From: Lentisphaeria bacterium
GTDB lineage: Bacteria; Verrucomicrobiota; Lentisphaeria; Victivallales; Victivallaceae
DNA: 56,667 nucleotides
Assembly (NCBI GenBank): GCA_900768505.1
Contig: CAAGED010000037.1
Span: 1-56,667, forward strand
Reading direction: 5' to 3'
Part shown: positions 25,598 to 34,041 of the stretch, one piece after another
Layout of the letters: the number at the start of each line of letters is the position of its first letter
How positions within the stretch are numbered: position 1 is the first letter of the stretch
Made by a program: the position numbers and the translations under genes
Notes under the pieces: generated by a model
The model's database searches: none
Told to the model about the DNA's origin: nothing
The model's input: the letters and a program-made list of their open reading frames with translations, nothing else

Positions 25598-27286
25598 ATG
25601 CGCAGTGACATCATGAAAGTCGGCGTCGAGCGGGCGCCGCATCGGGCGCTTATGCGGGCGAGCGGAGTTAAGTCTGAAGATATAAAAAAACCGTTCATCG
25701 GCGTGTGCAACTCATACACCAACATTGTACCGGGGCACTGCCATTTGAAGCGGGTGGGCGAAATTGTTTGTGAAGCCATCCGGGCGGCCGGCGGTGTCCC
25801 GTATGAATTTAACACCATCGCCATCTGCGACGGTATCGCCATGGGGCATAACGGTATGAAGTATTCTCTGCCCAGCCGGGAAATTATCGCCGACAGCGTG
25901 GAATCAATGGGGATGGCTCATCCCTTCGATGCCATGATCTGCATTCCGAACTGCGACAAAATTGTGCCGGGTATGCTGATGGGCGCCATGCGCCTGAATA
26001 TCCCGACCATTTTTGCCTCCGGCGGACCGATGCGGGCCGGAAAACCGCAGGAATGTGGCAAACCGGGTATTGATTTAATTTCGATCTTCGAGGGCGTTGC
26101 GGCACATGGCGAGGGTAAAATCAATGATGCCCAATTGGAATATCTGGAATGTAACGCCTGCCCGGGACCGGGATCCTGTTCCGGTATGTTTACTGCCAAC
26201 AGCATGAACTGCCTCTGCGAGGCATTGGGCATTGCCTTGCCGGGCAACGGAACCTTGGCCGCCGATTCCAAGGAGCGGGAGGAGTTCTTCCGCCGTTCCG
26301 CCCAGCGGGCAGTGGAGCTTGCATTGATGGAAAATGCACCTACGGCTCGGGATTTCGCCACTGAAAAATCATTCCACAACGCCTTGGTTTTGGATATGGC
26401 CATGGGCGGCAGTTCCAATACCGTTCTGCACACGCTGGCCGTTGCCAACGAGGCGGAGGTAAATCTCGATTTGCACAAACTTGACGACATCAGCCGTCAG
26501 ACTCCCAATATCTGCAAGCTCTCGCCCTCGGTTCAATTCCATATCGTTGAAGACGGCAACCGGGTGGGAGGCATTATGGCGATTTTGAAGGAAATCAACC
26601 GCACTGGGCTGATTGACGGCTCGGCACCCACGGTTTCGGGTAAAACTCTGGCGGAAGAATTCGCCAATGCACCCGCTCCGGACGGCGTAGTATTGCGCAC
26701 GCTGGAAAATGCTTACAGCAAAGTGGGCGGCTTGGCCATCCTTTTTGGTAATCTCGCCGAAAACGGCTGCGTGGTAAAGGCTGCCGGAGTTGCTCCGGCC
26801 ATGCTGAAACATCGTGGCCCGGCAGTGATTTTTGAGAGTCAGGAAGATGCCTGCGAGGGAATTTTAGCCGGTAAAGTCAAGGCGGGTGATGTTGTGGTTA
26901 TCCGTTATGAGGGTCCCAAGGGCGGCCCCGGTATGCAGGAGATGCTCGCCCCAACCAGTTACATTATGGGGCGCGGGTTGGGAGAAAGCGTGGCGCTGGT
27001 TACTGACGGCCGTTTCTCCGGCGGTACTCGCGGCGCCTGCATTGGGCATGTCAGCCCGGAGGCGGCGGCGGGCGGTTTGATTGCCTACGTTGAACCAGGA
27101 GATATGATTGAAGTAAATATTCCGGAACGCAAAATCACGTTGGATGTAGCGCCGGAGGTGTTGGCGGAACGCAAAAAGAATTTTGTTCCGCCAGCGCCCA
27201 AGGTCACCAAGGGGTACTTGGCAAAATATGCTGCATTGGCTACCAGTGCCGACCGAGGTGGCGTTTTGCGGGTTGAGAGTAAATAA
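25598..27286 (+). CDS. ilvD: Dihydroxy-acid dehydratase
   Basis: IlvD converts 2,3-dihydroxy acids to 2-keto acids in valine, leucine and isoleucine synthesis. The 562-residue protein has the family motifs CDGIAMGHNGM (77-87), CIPNCDKIVPGM (115-126) and CPGPGSCSGMFTANSM (188-203), plus the C-terminal TDGRFSGGTRG. Cysteines C48, C119 and C194 fall at the positions that hold the cluster in [2Fe-2S]-type dehydratases, which are shorter than the 616-residue E. coli enzyme. No other branched-chain genes are nearby. The gene is divergent from ffh. Confidence 0.96.
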   Translation: MRSDIMKVGVERAPHRALMRASGVKSEDIKKPFIGVCNSYTNIVPGHCHLKRVGEIVCEAIRAAGGVPYEFNTIAICDGIAMGHNGMKYSLPSREIIADSVESMGMAHPFDAMICIPNCDKIVPGMLMGAMRLNIPTIFASGGPMRAGKPQECGKPGIDLISIFEGVAAHGEGKINDAQLEYLECNACPGPGSCSGMFTANSMNCLCEALGIALPGNGTLAADSKEREEFFRRSAQRAVELALMENAPTARDFATEKSFHNALVLDMAMGGSSNTVLHTLAVANEAEVNLDLHKLDDISRQTPNICKLSPSVQFHIVEDGNRVGGIMAILKEINRTGLIDGSAPTVSGKTLAEEFANAPAPDGVVLRTLENAYSKVGGLAILFGNLAENGCVVKAAGVAPAMLKHRGPAVIFESQEDACEGILAGKVKAGDVVVIRYEGPKGGPGMQEMLAPTSYIMGRGLGESVALVTDGRFSGGTRGACIGHVSPEAAAGGLIAYVEPGDMIEVNIPERKITLDVAPEVLAERKKNFVPPAPKVTKGYLAKYAALATSADRGGVLRVESK

Positions 27287-27419
27287 TTTTGCTCGTGCGT
27301 AAACAATAAAATGAGGATCGTTTCTTTGGGGTGCGGCGATTGGCGTTTTGCCGGAGGGTGTTGCTGACATGATTGTTGGTTTGTCTAATGGTGTCGCTGC
27401 CGCAACCCGAAGTTGAAGA

Positions 27420-27929
27420 ATGGTATATAAATTTATGAACATATTTAATTCAAAATGGTCTTTTGCAATATGCGGCGCAATTCTGGCGGCGATGTTTCTG
27501 CTGGGGTTTTATATTTTTGGCACTACCATTGGTTTAGGTGACGGCATGCGGGCGATGTCGGAATATTTTTCCGAAAGCATGAGTGGAGCCGATCCGTCGG
27601 AGGTGCCGGAGTTTGATTGGCAGATTGGAATTTTTCTTGGCATGTTCATTGGTGCGCTGGGTGCGTCATTGATGAACAACTCCTGGAAGTTGGAGTTTAT
27701 TCTCCAGGAGGGGGGGCAGAGCGTGGGTGCTAAATTGTTATACACCATGACCACCGGATTGCTCGGCGGATTTTTTGGTATGCTGGGAATGCAGTTGGCG
27801 GGTGATTCCATATTTGGTTTGATGGGATCTGCTTTACAGTTGGCCTCAGGCGCATGGGTTTATCTGATAACCTTTTTTGTTTTGGGAGTGATTTTTTCCA
27901 TTTTGATGGAACGTCGGCGCGAGGGATAA
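27420..27929 (+). CDS. YeeE/YedE-type transporter, first half (putative)
   Basis: This 169-residue integral membrane protein has about four hydrophobic segments (15-37, 67-87, 108-128, 138-162). With the next gene it resembles the two-gene form of YeeE/YedE (sulfur-compound transport, DUF395/DUF6691 group): a Gly-rich helix pair (TTGLLGGFFGMLGMQLAGDS) and small residues at helix faces. The characteristic cysteine of known thiosulfate transporters is not evident here. A second ATG at 27435 could be the true start. It is 49 bp upstream of the next gene, so they are probably one operon. Assignment rests on topology and weak motif similarity only. Confidence 0.6.
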   Translation: MVYKFMNIFNSKWSFAICGAILAAMFLLGFYIFGTTIGLGDGMRAMSEYFSESMSGADPSEVPEFDWQIGIFLGMFIGALGASLMNNSWKLEFILQEGGQSVGAKLLYTMTTGLLGGFFGMLGMQLAGDSIFGLMGSALQLASGAWVYLITFFVLGVIFSILMERRREG

Positions 27930-27978
27930 ATTTTTTCTTTAGAAATCAACAATCATTATAAATTCGGAATTAAATATT

Positions 27979-28563
27979 ATGCCTTTTATTTTAGCAGCAC
28001 TTCAACTCAGTAATAATTACAAATTGGCATTTGCCATTGTCTTTGGCATTGCGCTGGGCTTCGTATTGGTACGGTGTGATTTGGTGTGGCTGAAAACGGT
28101 GCGGGATATGCTGCTCCTGCGCAATGGTGCACTGCTTAATTGCATTTTGGCTATGTTTGCCGTGGGAATTATCGCCTACGCCGCCTTGGAACACGGCGGG
28201 GTTTTGAGTTTTTGCGGGATTAGAATTCCATTTTGGCCGGCGGTGATCGGCGGTTTTCTTACCGCGGTTGGTTTTGCTTTTTGCCCGTTGTCGCCGTTTT
28301 CGGCGGTTTGCTCTCTGGCAGGGGGGCGGCTCTACGCTGTGTGGGCGATGCTGGGGATGGCGCTGGCGATTCCGGCGGTGTCGTCGGTCTCCCGTTTTTT
28401 GCAGAATACCATTTACTCCTGGAGTACGCCCATTGATAACGAAGTGGCCGGGAATGGCGATCTTTTTTCCATGAGTTCGCCGGCGTTGTGGGTGAGTGGA
28501 ATTTTTGTAGTACTTATTTTGGTGGTGCATTTTACCATCGGCGAGGAAAATGAGTCCAAATAG
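27979..28563 (+). CDS. YeeE/YedE-type transporter, second half (putative)
   Basis: The 194-residue membrane protein has about five hydrophobic segments. The stretch GFLTAVGFAFCPLSPFSAVCSLAGGRLYAVWAML resembles the conserved G-x-x-L-x-G-x-C-P loop and helix of YeeE/YedE and DUF6691 proteins, which move thiosulfate or related sulfur species. Two cysteines lie in this region. The gene ends inside the start of yraN (14-bp overlap), so translation of the two is probably coupled. Substrate is unknown; a different small solute is possible. Confidence 0.6.
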   Translation: MPFILAALQLSNNYKLAFAIVFGIALGFVLVRCDLVWLKTVRDMLLLRNGALLNCILAMFAVGIIAYAALEHGGVLSFCGIRIPFWPAVIGGFLTAVGFAFCPLSPFSAVCSLAGGRLYAVWAMLGMALAIPAVSSVSRFLQNTIYSWSTPIDNEVAGNGDLFSMSSPALWVSGIFVVLILVVHFTIGEENESK

Positions 28564-28951
28564 CAGCGGCAGTTATCAAAAAGCGTTGCGGTTGCGGCGG
28601 CATCTGGGGAGACGGGGGGAGAATCTGGCTGCCCGGTTGTTGAAAAATAAAGGGATGGAAATTCTGGTGCGGAATCTCCGTCTCAAGTATGGTGAAATTG
28701 ATATTGTCGCCTTGGATGGTGAATGTCTGGTGTTTGTGGAAGTCAAAACTCGTCGGTGTAATTCGTTTTATCGACCGCTTGCCAACTGGTCAATGCGCCA
28801 GCGCCGCAATTTGAAATTGTGCGCGCGCTACTACCTGCGGGCGGCGGATTTAAGCGGCAGGCCGATTGTCTGCCGTTTTGATATGGTTGAATTGGTGTTG
28901 TCGCCTTGGTGCATACATTTTGTGAAGCACCACATAAATGTGCGGATATGA
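28550..28951 (+). CDS. YraN (UPF0102) endonuclease-like protein
   Basis: The 133-residue protein has the YraN pattern: HLGRRGENLAARLL (18-31), then GEIDIVALDGECLVFVEVKTR (49-69), which holds the D-(x)n-E-x-K core of PD-(D/E)xK nucleases (D51, E64, K66). The role of the family is not settled. It overlaps the upstream transporter gene by 14 bp. The C-terminus is a little longer than usual and basic. Confidence 0.88.
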   Translation: MSPNSSGSYQKALRLRRHLGRRGENLAARLLKNKGMEILVRNLRLKYGEIDIVALDGECLVFVEVKTRRCNSFYRPLANWSMRQRRNLKLCARYYLRAADLSGRPIVCRFDMVELVLSPWCIHFVKHHINVRI

Positions 28952-28995
28952 TTTTTTAGCTTTTCTCAACAAATTTATATGAAGGTATGTAACTT

Positions 28996-30336
28996 ATGAA
29001 TAAAAATGAACTCGACCTCAAGGCTTTGCAATATCACGCCGAGCCTACTCCCGGAAAATTTGGTGTTGTTTCAACTAAAAAGTGTGCCACTCAGCAGGAT
29101 CTTTCGTACGCATACACTCCCGGGGTGGCCAAACCATGTTTGGAGATTAAGGATGATCCGGGCAAGGTCTGGGAATATACCAGCCGCGGCAATATGGTGG
29201 CGGTGGTAAGTGATGGTACCGCTGTTTTGGGATTGGGTAATATCGGCCCGGAAGCTGGAATTCCGGTTATGGAGGGCAAATGTGTGCTTTTCAAACGTTT
29301 TGCCGATATTGACGCAGTGCCGCTCTGCCTTTGCAAGGTTTTCAGGGAAGACGGACGGACGGATGCGGATAAGTTGATTGCGGCAGTGGAGCATTTGGAA
29401 CCAAGTTTTGGGGGAATTAATTTGGAAGATATTGGGGGGCCTGCTTGTTTCAAGGTGGAAACCCAACTTAAAAAGAAGATGGGCATTCCGGTGTTTCATG
29501 ATGATCAGCATGGCACGGCGATTATATCCATGGCGGCGATCATCAATGCCCTGAAATTGACTGGCAAGAAGATTGAAAATTGTAAATTTGTCATCAACGG
29601 TGCCGGGGCGGCCGGGATCAGCTGCAGTGAATTTTATATTACCGCCGGCGCAAAACGGGAAAATTTTCTAATGTGCGACTCCAAGGGGGTAATTCACACC
29701 GGGCGGGAGGATTTGAGCCCGGAAAAGCGGCGTTTTGCCCGGGAAACTAATGCTCGCACCCTGGCGGAAGCGCTGGTGGAGGCGGATATTTTTCTGGGAT
29801 TTTCCGTTGGAAATATTTTGACCAAGGAGATGGTTCGCACCATGGCCAAGGATCCGATTATTTTTGCCATGGCCAATCCGACTCCGGAGATTTTCCCGGC
29901 GGATGCCTGGGAGGCGGGAGCGGCGGTGGTCGGCACTGGAAGAACTGATTTCCCGAATCAGATTAACAATGTGCTGGGTTTTCCCGGAATTTTCCGTGGA
30001 GCATTGGATGTGCGCGCCAAGGATATTAATGAGGATATGAAACTGGCCGCCAGTTTGGCCTTGGCGGAATTGGCGTGCGAGCCGGTACCGGAGATGGTCA
30101 AGAAGCAGTTGGCGATTGCTTATGCCGAGGATGCGAAGAGGGGTATGTTTGACGGCGATTGTCCGCTTGCCAATACATATGTAATTCCGAAACCGTTTGA
30201 TATTCGGGTAGTGCCCCGGGTTGCCCGTTATGTAGCCGAAGCCGCCATGAAGAGCGGTGTGGCGCAACTTGCCATCAAGAATTTGGACGAGTACGAGAAG
30301 AGTGTTTTTAAACGCATTAATCCGGAACTCTTTTAG
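28996..30336 (+). CDS. Malic enzyme (malate dehydrogenase, oxaloacetate-decarboxylating)
   Basis: The enzyme oxidatively decarboxylates malate to pyruvate. The 446-residue protein is of the short bacterial type. It has the N-terminal YAYTPGVAKPCLEI segment with the catalytic Tyr, the metal-binding region GGINLEDI and FHDDQHGTAI, and the Rossmann motif INGAGAAGISC (about 200-210). The phosphotransacetylase-like C-terminal domain of long MaeB enzymes is absent. NAD or NADP preference cannot be settled from the visible motif. It may use malate from the class I fumarase encoded at 14341-15758. GAAGG is upstream. Confidence 0.93.
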   Translation: MNKNELDLKALQYHAEPTPGKFGVVSTKKCATQQDLSYAYTPGVAKPCLEIKDDPGKVWEYTSRGNMVAVVSDGTAVLGLGNIGPEAGIPVMEGKCVLFKRFADIDAVPLCLCKVFREDGRTDADKLIAAVEHLEPSFGGINLEDIGGPACFKVETQLKKKMGIPVFHDDQHGTAIISMAAIINALKLTGKKIENCKFVINGAGAAGISCSEFYITAGAKRENFLMCDSKGVIHTGREDLSPEKRRFARETNARTLAEALVEADIFLGFSVGNILTKEMVRTMAKDPIIFAMANPTPEIFPADAWEAGAAVVGTGRTDFPNQINNVLGFPGIFRGALDVRAKDINEDMKLAASLALAELACEPVPEMVKKQLAIAYAEDAKRGMFDGDCPLANTYVIPKPFDIRVVPRVARYVAEAAMKSGVAQLAIKNLDEYEKSVFKRINPELF

Positions 30337-30361
30337 TGGGTTTGATTGTTATTAAAAGGAT

Positions 30362-31087
30362 ATGCCGTCATTGAATCAGTCACGGAATATAATTTTAAAT
30401 GTAGATGAAGATTACGCCGTTCGGGTGGAATTCACCCGGCGGCGTAGTTTGTGTTTGCTAATCAGGTTATCGCCGCCGGAGGTGGTTTTGCGTTCTCCAT
30501 TTGGCGTGAGCGAGGCTGAGATGCGGGACTTTTGCCTAAAACATCGTTTTTGGGCAAGGAAAAAATTGCAAATGGCTTCTCTCCGGGCAACTGCCGGGGA
30601 AGAGTGGAGTTTTGTCAGCGGTGAGCGACTGCCGTATTTAGGGGAAAATTACCCGTTGGAGGTGTTGCGCAACCATCGCCGAGCCTTGTTTAATGGCGTA
30701 AAATTCGCCATTCCAAGTGGCGAACGGGATGAAATTCAATTTGAGTTGAAACGTCTTTATTACCGTTTGGCGGCGGATTATTTGAGAGACAACACCTTTG
30801 CCGTGGCAAAGTTAAATGATTTGCCGCTGAAAGCGGTTACGATCAAGGATACCCGCAGCCGCTGGGGCTCCTGCTCCAGCCTGGGGAATATTAATTTTTC
30901 GTTCCGCCTAATCTGCTTCCCGGAATCAGTGGTAAATTATGTGATTGTGCACGAATTAGCCCATCTGGTGCATCTGAACCACTCCCGGGAATTTTGGCGC
31001 TTAGTCGGTTCCTGGTGCCCGGAATATGCCGGGGCTCGTGATTATCTGAAACAACATGGTCACCAGTTTGATAATCTTTTTGGTTAA
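30362..31087 (+). CDS. YgjP-type zinc metallopeptidase-like protein
   Basis: The 241-residue protein belongs to the DUF45/YgjP group, which resembles SprT-type metallopeptidases. It shows the hallmark TRSRWGSCSS (164-173) and the zinc motif HELAH (197-201) with a further histidine at 207 in HLNHSREFW. Some members have been reported as UTP pyrophosphatase, so the reaction here is open. AAAGG lies upstream of the ATG, 25 bp after the malic enzyme stop. A repeat with a strong hairpin follows the stop. Confidence 0.88.
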   Translation: MPSLNQSRNIILNVDEDYAVRVEFTRRRSLCLLIRLSPPEVVLRSPFGVSEAEMRDFCLKHRFWARKKLQMASLRATAGEEWSFVSGERLPYLGENYPLEVLRNHRRALFNGVKFAIPSGERDEIQFELKRLYYRLAADYLRDNTFAVAKLNDLPLKAVTIKDTRSRWGSCSSLGNINFSFRLICFPESVVNYVIVHELAHLVHLNHSREFWRLVGSWCPEYAGARDYLKQHGHQFDNLFG

Positions 31088-31165
31088 AAACTTGGAAAAA
31101 GAAGAATACGAGAAGGAAAGAACCTTTCTTTAAAAGTTTTTTCCTTCCCACAACTTACTTTGTGC
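31088..31165. repeat. Diverged internal relative of the terminal repeat
   Basis: This segment matches the terminal repeat (1-114) in the same orientation with substitutions and gaps. The best-kept part is the hairpin core: GAGAAGGAAAGAAC in one arm and GTTTTTTCCTTC in the other. It starts right after the YgjP stop and lies between that gene and the convergent capsid island, where the hairpin could act as a two-way terminator. Confidence 0.7.
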
Positions 31166-31182
31166 ATAATTGACCAGTAAAA

Positions 31183-31659
31183 TCAACTGATTTTTTCGAT
31201 AAGTATACCGTTGGAATCGGTGAAAATATCGAAAATCAGTTGCATTTGGTGTTGTTGCGTTTTTCGCATGGCGTAGGTGGTTTCCAAATTTAGAACGGCG
31301 TTGGGCATACGGAATGATTTAGGCGCATTTTGAGCATTTGGGTTGCCCTGCAGGAGTAGTTCGCCGGCATTGTCGAAGATATTTTTCAATAACCGGTCGT
31401 CGGCAAGACGGTTTTTATTGTCAAAAATAAAATCCAGAATGGTGGATATTTCCAGCAGCTGAATACTCAATTGGAGCGACATATTTATTAAAATACGCCC
31501 CACGGCAGGACCGAGTTCATAATCCGGCTTCAGGTCAAAATAGTGGCTTTTAAGCTGAAGAACTGCCCCGTCGGCGGAAACGCCCAATGATTTGGACTTG
31601 AAATAAACCTTGCAGCAGCCGATAATAAAATTGTCAAAAATTTGCCGATTTTCTTCCAT
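31183..31659 (-). CDS. Small virion-like protein, possible tail-tube or head completion role
   Basis: I do not recognise this 158-residue protein with certainty. It is the last of four genes in the capsid island. The segment LGVSADGAVLQLKSHYFD followed by LKPDYELGPAVGRI and a Leu/Glu-rich stretch resembles the pattern of phage tail-tube-like structural proteins, in which a G-x-T/S-x-x-G strand and a conserved E in a later strand define the fold. That similarity is weak and read by eye. GAGG precedes the ATG; it starts 4 bp after the stop of the upstream gene. No signal peptide or membrane segment is seen. Confidence 0.55.
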   Translation of the reverse strand: MEENRQIFDNFIIGCCKVYFKSKSLGVSADGAVLQLKSHYFDLKPDYELGPAVGRILINMSLQLSIQLLEISTILDFIFDNKNRLADDRLLKNIFDNAGELLLQGNPNAQNAPKSFRMPNAVLNLETTYAMRKTQQHQMQLIFDIFTDSNGILIEKIS

Positions 31660-31663
31660 GATA

Positions 31664-32035
31664 TTAACCTCGGCTGATGTGGTTTATGGGGGAGAGACGG
31701 TTTAAGAAGGCTTGGGCGCGCCGGGCAATCATCAGTTCGTTCCGCGAGGCGATTTGGTAGCTGGTTGTGCCGACGCCGTCAATACTCTGCTGAGTGACGG
31801 GCAGATTTTCATCCAGATTTTTCAGATGGCGCTCCAGAAGAAAAATTGCCTGCTCGTAAACGGCGCAAAGCATGTTGGCATCGGTTTCATCGAGTGAATC
31901 CAGATGAAGATAATTTTTTAAATCATTGATTGCCATATTCAACGCGGCGCCTTGCAGAGCAGCTCCGGCTTGTTGCCAGAGTAGGTTTTTCAGATGAAGT
32001 CCTAAATAATTTGAGGCATCCTGAGGGGTAATCAT
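31664..32035 (-). CDS. Small helical protein of the capsid island, possible head-tail connector
   Basis: The 123-residue protein is almost all alpha-helical by composition (MITPQDASNYLGLHLKNLLW at the start, later a long helix around VYEQAIFLLERHLKNL). Size, helicity and position right behind a major capsid gene fit phage head-tail connector proteins (gp6-like group), but I see no diagnostic motif. I chose the ATG at 32035 because it has GGAG at correct spacing; an in-frame start 19 codons earlier runs through the hairpin of the terminator at 32061-32098 and is unlikely. Confidence 0.55.
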   Translation of the reverse strand: MITPQDASNYLGLHLKNLLWQQAGAALQGAALNMAINDLKNYLHLDSLDETDANMLCAVYEQAIFLLERHLKNLDENLPVTQQSIDGVGTTSYQIASRNELMIARRAQAFLNRLSPINHISRG

Positions 32036-32060
32036 ATCGTTTCTCCAGAGAGTGATGGTT

Positions 32061-32098
32061 AAAAAATACTCCTCTCGCCGCTGACGCGGCAAAAGGAG
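32061..32098 (-). terminator. Terminator hairpin directly behind the capsid gene
   Basis: On the minus strand CTCCTTTTGCCGC pairs with GCGGCGAGAGGAG around GTCA and is followed by a run of six T. It lies 18 bp after the major capsid stop and before the two small genes, which would reduce their expression relative to the capsid protein. Its inner part (CCGCGTCAGCG) also occurs at the end of the structured repeats. Confidence 0.7.
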
Positions 32099-32115
32099 GT
32101 TAAAAGAACTGAGGG

Positions 32116-33264
32116 TTAAGCGTTGCGCAATGCAGTAAGTGCCGCAGTGCTGGATTTCAGGTTCTTGATGCGGCAGAAACGCTGATTGGCGTTTTTGAAC
32201 TCAAATGTGAGCTCGCCCAGCGCCATACGTTTGATGCCGTCGAAGCCCCTTGGGGTGGCGTCCTCGTCCGAAATGCCCCGTCCTTTCAAACTGGAGAGCC
32301 CCATACCGTTGACGTCCAATACCCAAACATCGCCGTCCGGCATGTCAGGATCAGCCATAATAGTCATGGCACGGCCATTGATTTCATTGACAATTACGGC
32401 AACGTAGGCGCCGCGTTGGTCGTCGGAACGAACTATCTGAAGATTGTTTTTGTATTCATTGGAAAGAACTCGCGCCTGACCCGGTGAACAAAGGATTTGC
32501 GTCGGGTTGCCGCCTTCACCCAAAACCGCCTGCGCGGCGTCGTTGATCAACATGGAGTCAATTGCCGCCGTCGCTCCGTCAATAACCAGCGCGCCGCTCT
32601 GAGTCCCGAAGTAGTAGAGACCACCGGCTTCGCCACGATCTGAACTGGTTGCTTCAATGCGGCGTCCGAAGATTGCCACCCGGTTGAGGTCGCGGGCCAA
32701 TTCGCTCAGGGCGAAAGCGGTCTGGCGATTGAGCTGGTTGTCGATGTTGCCGTAAAGATTGATGGCCATGGCCGAGCCGCTGAGGACAATATCCTTGCGA
32801 AAAATCTGGGTGCAGTTGAAATTGACGGCGGATTGGAGATAATTTTCTTCGCCGTCGCCGTTGATGCTTCCCTCGGGCATGGGGGTTGAAACAATGTTGA
32901 GTACGTCGTCCTTGGCCGGAGTGGTGGTGCTGGAACCGTTAGCGCTGACCAAGGTCACGGTAAAGGTGGTGCTGCTGATGGCGGTGACGCGGAAGAGGGC
33001 GGGGTCATCCTTGATGACCAGCAAAGTTCCGACGTGTAGTTTTGCCAAATCCGCCGTTGAGGCGGTGCAGGCCATGGTAGTTACCGCAGTGGTGGTTACG
33101 GAGCGACCGGTCAACTGCTCTTCCAGCCACTCATGTTTCCGGGCGAGTGCGTTTTCGGCGGGTTTGAAATTGGAGATGAAGCGAGGTTCATCCTTGATGA
33201 CGGTGGAAAGAATGTCGGAGAGGTCGCGTTTTTTGTTCTGGAACGAGTAAGTGTACAAACTCAT
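32116..33264 (-). CDS. SU10-type (DUF5309) HK97-fold major capsid protein
   Basis: The 382-residue protein matches the SU10-like major capsid family: an N-terminal segment with KRDLSDILSTVIKDEPRFIS and the conserved HEWLEEQL (44-51), a Thr/Ser-rich beta insert (about 57-125), then the HK97-type core with a long spine-like helix (IDNQLNRQTAFALSELARDLNR), ILCSPGQARVLS and a C-terminal strand region ADPDMPDGDVWVLDVNGMGLS. It should assemble into an icosahedral shell. A scaffold-like gene lies immediately upstream, the normal order in phages. AAGGAG precedes the ATG. No terminase, portal, protease, integrase or lysis gene is within reach, so this is either a remnant or a domesticated capsid. Confidence 0.85.
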   Translation of the reverse strand: MSLYTYSFQNKKRDLSDILSTVIKDEPRFISNFKPAENALARKHEWLEEQLTGRSVTTTAVTTMACTASTADLAKLHVGTLLVIKDDPALFRVTAISSTTFTVTLVSANGSSTTTPAKDDVLNIVSTPMPEGSINGDGEENYLQSAVNFNCTQIFRKDIVLSGSAMAINLYGNIDNQLNRQTAFALSELARDLNRVAIFGRRIEATSSDRGEAGGLYYFGTQSGALVIDGATAAIDSMLINDAAQAVLGEGGNPTQILCSPGQARVLSNEYKNNLQIVRSDDQRGAYVAVIVNEINGRAMTIMADPDMPDGDVWVLDVNGMGLSSLKGRGISDEDATPRGFDGIKRMALGELTFEFKNANQRFCRIKNLKSSTAALTALRNA

Positions 33265-33314
33265 GTTTTAACTCCTTGTTAATTTTTTTGAGTTATATAA
33301 AAATGGTGAGAAAA

Positions 33315-33740
33315 TTAAATCTCCGGGGCGAATCGTAGCATGTCGTCCACATTGCCGGCTTGGGCGGCGCGCAGAAATTCACTGCGATCGGCCAGATTCA
33401 GTCTGGTGCCGCCGCCGCTTTTCAGCTCATTGTTAAAATATCGTGGCGCTTTTTGGCGCAGTGCATTGATAAAATTGTCGCAACACTCAGGGTTATCGGA
33501 GGGGATTTGCTCCTTGCTGAGAAGAAAATCCAAATAATCCACATCGGAAAATTTGTGTTTTTTCGCCAATTGTTCCACGTTGCGGCGCCGGATAAGTGAA
33601 TCATATTTTTGTTGCAGCGAGAGTTGCCGGGATTCAGCTTGTTTAAGAGCATTTTGCAGTGACGCGATGATTTCCGGCTCCGGAGATACGGCATCTTGTG
33701 ACGAGCCCTGGACATTATTGGTGGGTTGAGATTCTGACAT
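33315..33740 (-). CDS. Phage scaffold-like protein
   Basis: The 141-residue protein has a disordered acidic N-terminus (1-25), a coiled-coil segment (about 26-58, EPEIIASLQNALKQAESRQL), and a C-terminal part with DVDYLDFLLSKE and a Phe-rich helix (APRYFNNEL). This layout, together with its place directly before a major capsid gene, is typical of capsid scaffolding proteins. I start it at 33740 (GGAG 9 bases upstream); a longer in-frame extension to 33887 would reach into the tRNA promoter and reads as a non-protein sequence. The gene ends 50 bp before the capsid start. Confidence 0.65.
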   Translation of the reverse strand: MSESQPTNNVQGSSQDAVSPEPEIIASLQNALKQAESRQLSLQQKYDSLIRRRNVEQLAKKHKFSDVDYLDFLLSKEQIPSDNPECCDNFINALRQKAPRYFNNELKSGGGTRLNLADRSEFLRAAQAGNVDDMLRFAPEI

Positions 33741-33851
33741 AACTTCTCCATTTAGTTGTTTCAGGTTAAAAATGATTGTGTTTAACAATGTATTTTTGTC
33801 AACCGAATGGATAAAAAAAGAAAAAAAGCGGCAAAAAAAGGTGGTGTTGAT

Positions 33852-33879
33852 TTGCAAAGTGATAAAAATGCAGTATATT
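33852..33879 (+). promoter_or_regulatory. Promoter of the tRNA-Val pair
   Basis: TTGCAA (33852-33857), a 16-base spacer and TATATT (33874-33879) lie 21 bases before the first tRNA, the expected distance. Confidence 0.5.
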
Positions 33880-33900
33880 AAGGCCATGTAGTTACAATGA

Positions 33901-33977
33901 GGGCGATTAGCTCAGCTGGCTAGAGCACTTGGTTTACACCCAAGGTGTCGGGAGTTCGAATCTCTCATCGCCCACCA
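33901..33977 (+). tRNA. tRNA-Val (anticodon UAC), copy 1
   Basis: The 77 bases fold as a standard cloverleaf: acceptor stem GGGCGAT with ATCGCCC, D arm GCTC/GAGC, anticodon stem CTTGG/CCAAG around TTTACAC (anticodon TAC, Val), T arm GGGAG-TTCGAAT-CTCTC (one G-T pair) and an encoded CCA end. Confidence 0.97.
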
Positions 33978-34041
33978 TTCTTACTGAGAATATCAAAAAC
34001 AAGAGGGTGGCAAATTTATTGTAATTGCAGCCACATTAAGT

